Under the pieces are notes generated by a model that saw only the letters and a program-made list of their open reading frames with translations, had not been told where the DNA came from and did no database searches. The position numbers were made by a program, and so were the translations under genes. DNA of 7,391 nt from Sphingomonadales bacterium (GTDB lineage: Bacteria; Pseudomonadota; Alphaproteobacteria; Sphingomonadales; Sphingomonadaceae). Below are positions 6,658 through 7,391 of this stretch, piece after piece. The stretch's first letter is position 1, and each line of letters starts with the position of its first letter. Where the stretch lies: assembly GCA_027489295.1 (NCBI GenBank), contig JAIYAA010000017.1, positions 1-7,391 on the forward strand. The letters run 5' to 3'.

Positions 6658-7391
6658 TCACGGCGCTGCGCGTGCAAGGCGAGGTGCGTACCGACACGGG
6701 GCGCGTGCGCGAGAAGAACGAGGATTCGGTGCTTGCCCGGCCCGATATCGGGCTGTGGGTGGTGGCCGACGGCATGGGCGGCCATGCCCATGGCCAATGG
6801 GCATCCTCCTGCATCGTCGAAAGCCTGGCGGAGGTGCCCGCGCTCTCCGATTTCGAGGATCAGCTCGCCGGAGTCGCCGATGCGATCCACCGGGCCAATG
6901 CGCGTGTGTACCAGCGTGGCGTGGTCGAGGGACAGATGGGCTCCACCGTCGTCGCGCTGCTGATCGGCGGCGATCGCTTCGCGCTGCTCTGGGCGGGCGA
7001 CAGCCGGGCCTATCTGCTGCGCGCCGGCGCCCTGCATCGCCTGACGGTGGATCACACCCAGGTGCAGGTGATGGTGGACGCCGGACTGCTGACGGCGGAA
7101 GAAGCCGCGCATCACCCGCTCGGCCATGTCCTGGCGCGCGCGCTGGGCGTGACGGAGACCGTCGAGCTGGACGGAATTACCGACAGCATCGCTCCCGATG
7201 ACCGCTTTCTGCTGTGCAGCGACGGGCTGAGCGGCGTGGTGCCCGAAGCCGAGATCGCCGCGCTGCTTTCGGCCTACGCGCCGGACGATGCGGCCGACGC
7301 GCTGCTGCAGCGCTGCCTGCAGGGCGGTGCGCCGGATAATGTGACCCTTGCCGTGGTGGACGTGCGCCAGAGTACCGCCATCGTCTTTGTC
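6654..7391 (+). CDS. pppA: PP2C-type Ser/Thr phosphatase PppA of the T6SS, 3'-partial
   Basis: The frame is open from the ATG at 6654 to the last base, giving 246 codons with no stop in the window. This is already about the length of a complete bacterial PP2C domain, so few residues are likely missing. PppA removes phosphate from threonines added by PpkA and so turns the T6SS off. PPM/PP2C motifs in order: GRVREKNEDS (16-25), VVADGMGGH (36-44, metal-binding D39/G40), GSTVV (96-100), WAGDSRAYLLR (113-123), LTVDHTQVQ (130-138), a flap region ending in HHPLGHVLARALG (153-165), LLCSDGLS (186-193, metal-binding D190) and APDNVTLAVV (226-235, D228). All expected metal-ligand acidic residues are present. 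One deviation: Ala161 sits where the family usually has Thr in the 'L-T-R-A' motif. No membrane helix or signal peptide is seen. The start overlaps tagF by 4 bp and has AAGGGAG upstream. Confidence 0.95.
   Translation, partial: MITALRVQGEVRTDTGRVREKNEDSVLARPDIGLWVVADGMGGHAHGQWASSCIVESLAEVPALSDFEDQLAGVADAIHRANARVYQRGVVEGQMGSTVVALLIGGDRFALLWAGDSRAYLLRAGALHRLTVDHTQVQVMVDAGLLTAEEAAHHPLGHVLARALGVTETVELDGITDSIAPDDRFLLCSDGLSGVVPEAEIAALLSAYAPDDAADALLQRCLQGGAPDNVTLAVVDVRQSTAIVFV

Noticed and set aside
6773..6802. Overlapping inverted repeats in pppA (CATGGGC 6773-6779 with GCCCATG 6786-6792; GCCCAT 6786-6791 with ATGGGC 6797-6802) that could form alternative hairpins
   Set aside because: They fall in codons for the conserved DGMGGH metal-binding motif and the Gly/His/Ala codons after it, which naturally create GGC/GCC/CAT repeats. 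There is no following T-run and no gene boundary nearby, so neither a terminator nor an operator is supported.
1..7391. Promoters, terminators, tRNA genes, CRISPR arrays, insertion sequences or effector/immunity genes
   Set aside because: The window is coding almost end to end with a largest gap of 8 nt, and I saw no convincing signal for any of these within the genes.

Overview
The window is a stretch of a type VI secretion system (T6SS) locus. Five genes lie head to tail on the + strand with essentially no intergenic DNA: tssK (5' end outside the window), tssL, tssM, tagF, and a PP2C-type phosphatase gene, pppA (no stop codon before the window ends). The DNA is strongly GC-rich, third codon positions are almost all G or C, and the proteins are rich in Ala, Arg and Gly. 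This suggests a GC-rich proteobacterium, possibly an alphaproteobacterium such as a sphingomonad. That taxonomic guess is weak and rests only on composition and overall protein style.

Layout: 1-1275 baseplate protein TssK; 1272-2699 inner-membrane TssL with a C-terminal OmpA-like peptidoglycan-binding domain; 2708-6178 TssM/IcmF, a large inner-membrane protein with an intact P-loop; 6175-6657 TagF; 6654-7391 PppA. Three of the four junctions are 4-bp stop/start overlaps (ATGA, GTGA, ATGA). The fourth is an 8-nt gap with its own Shine-Dalgarno sequence. No promoter, terminator, tRNA, CRISPR array, insertion sequence or non-coding stretch was found, so this is the interior of one operon.

How the parts fit: TssL and TssM build the membrane complex that spans the inner membrane and periplasm. 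TssL's OmpA-like domain would anchor it to the cell wall. TssK connects the baseplate to that complex. TagF and PppA are, in well-studied systems, the off-switches of the threonine phosphorylation pathway, which opposes the kinase PpkA and the phosphothreonine reader Fha. The order tssK-tssL-tssM-tagF-pppA matches the Pseudomonas aeruginosa HSI-I cluster, read in the opposite gene-number direction. This predicts tssJ and/or fha upstream of the window and ppkA close downstream.

I do not see a new type of system here. The most useful specific observation is an N-terminal R-T-V-F-R-P motif in TssL. Its threonine (T11) is a candidate phosphorylation site, analogous to the Thr14 site of Agrobacterium tumefaciens TssL that Fha recognises.
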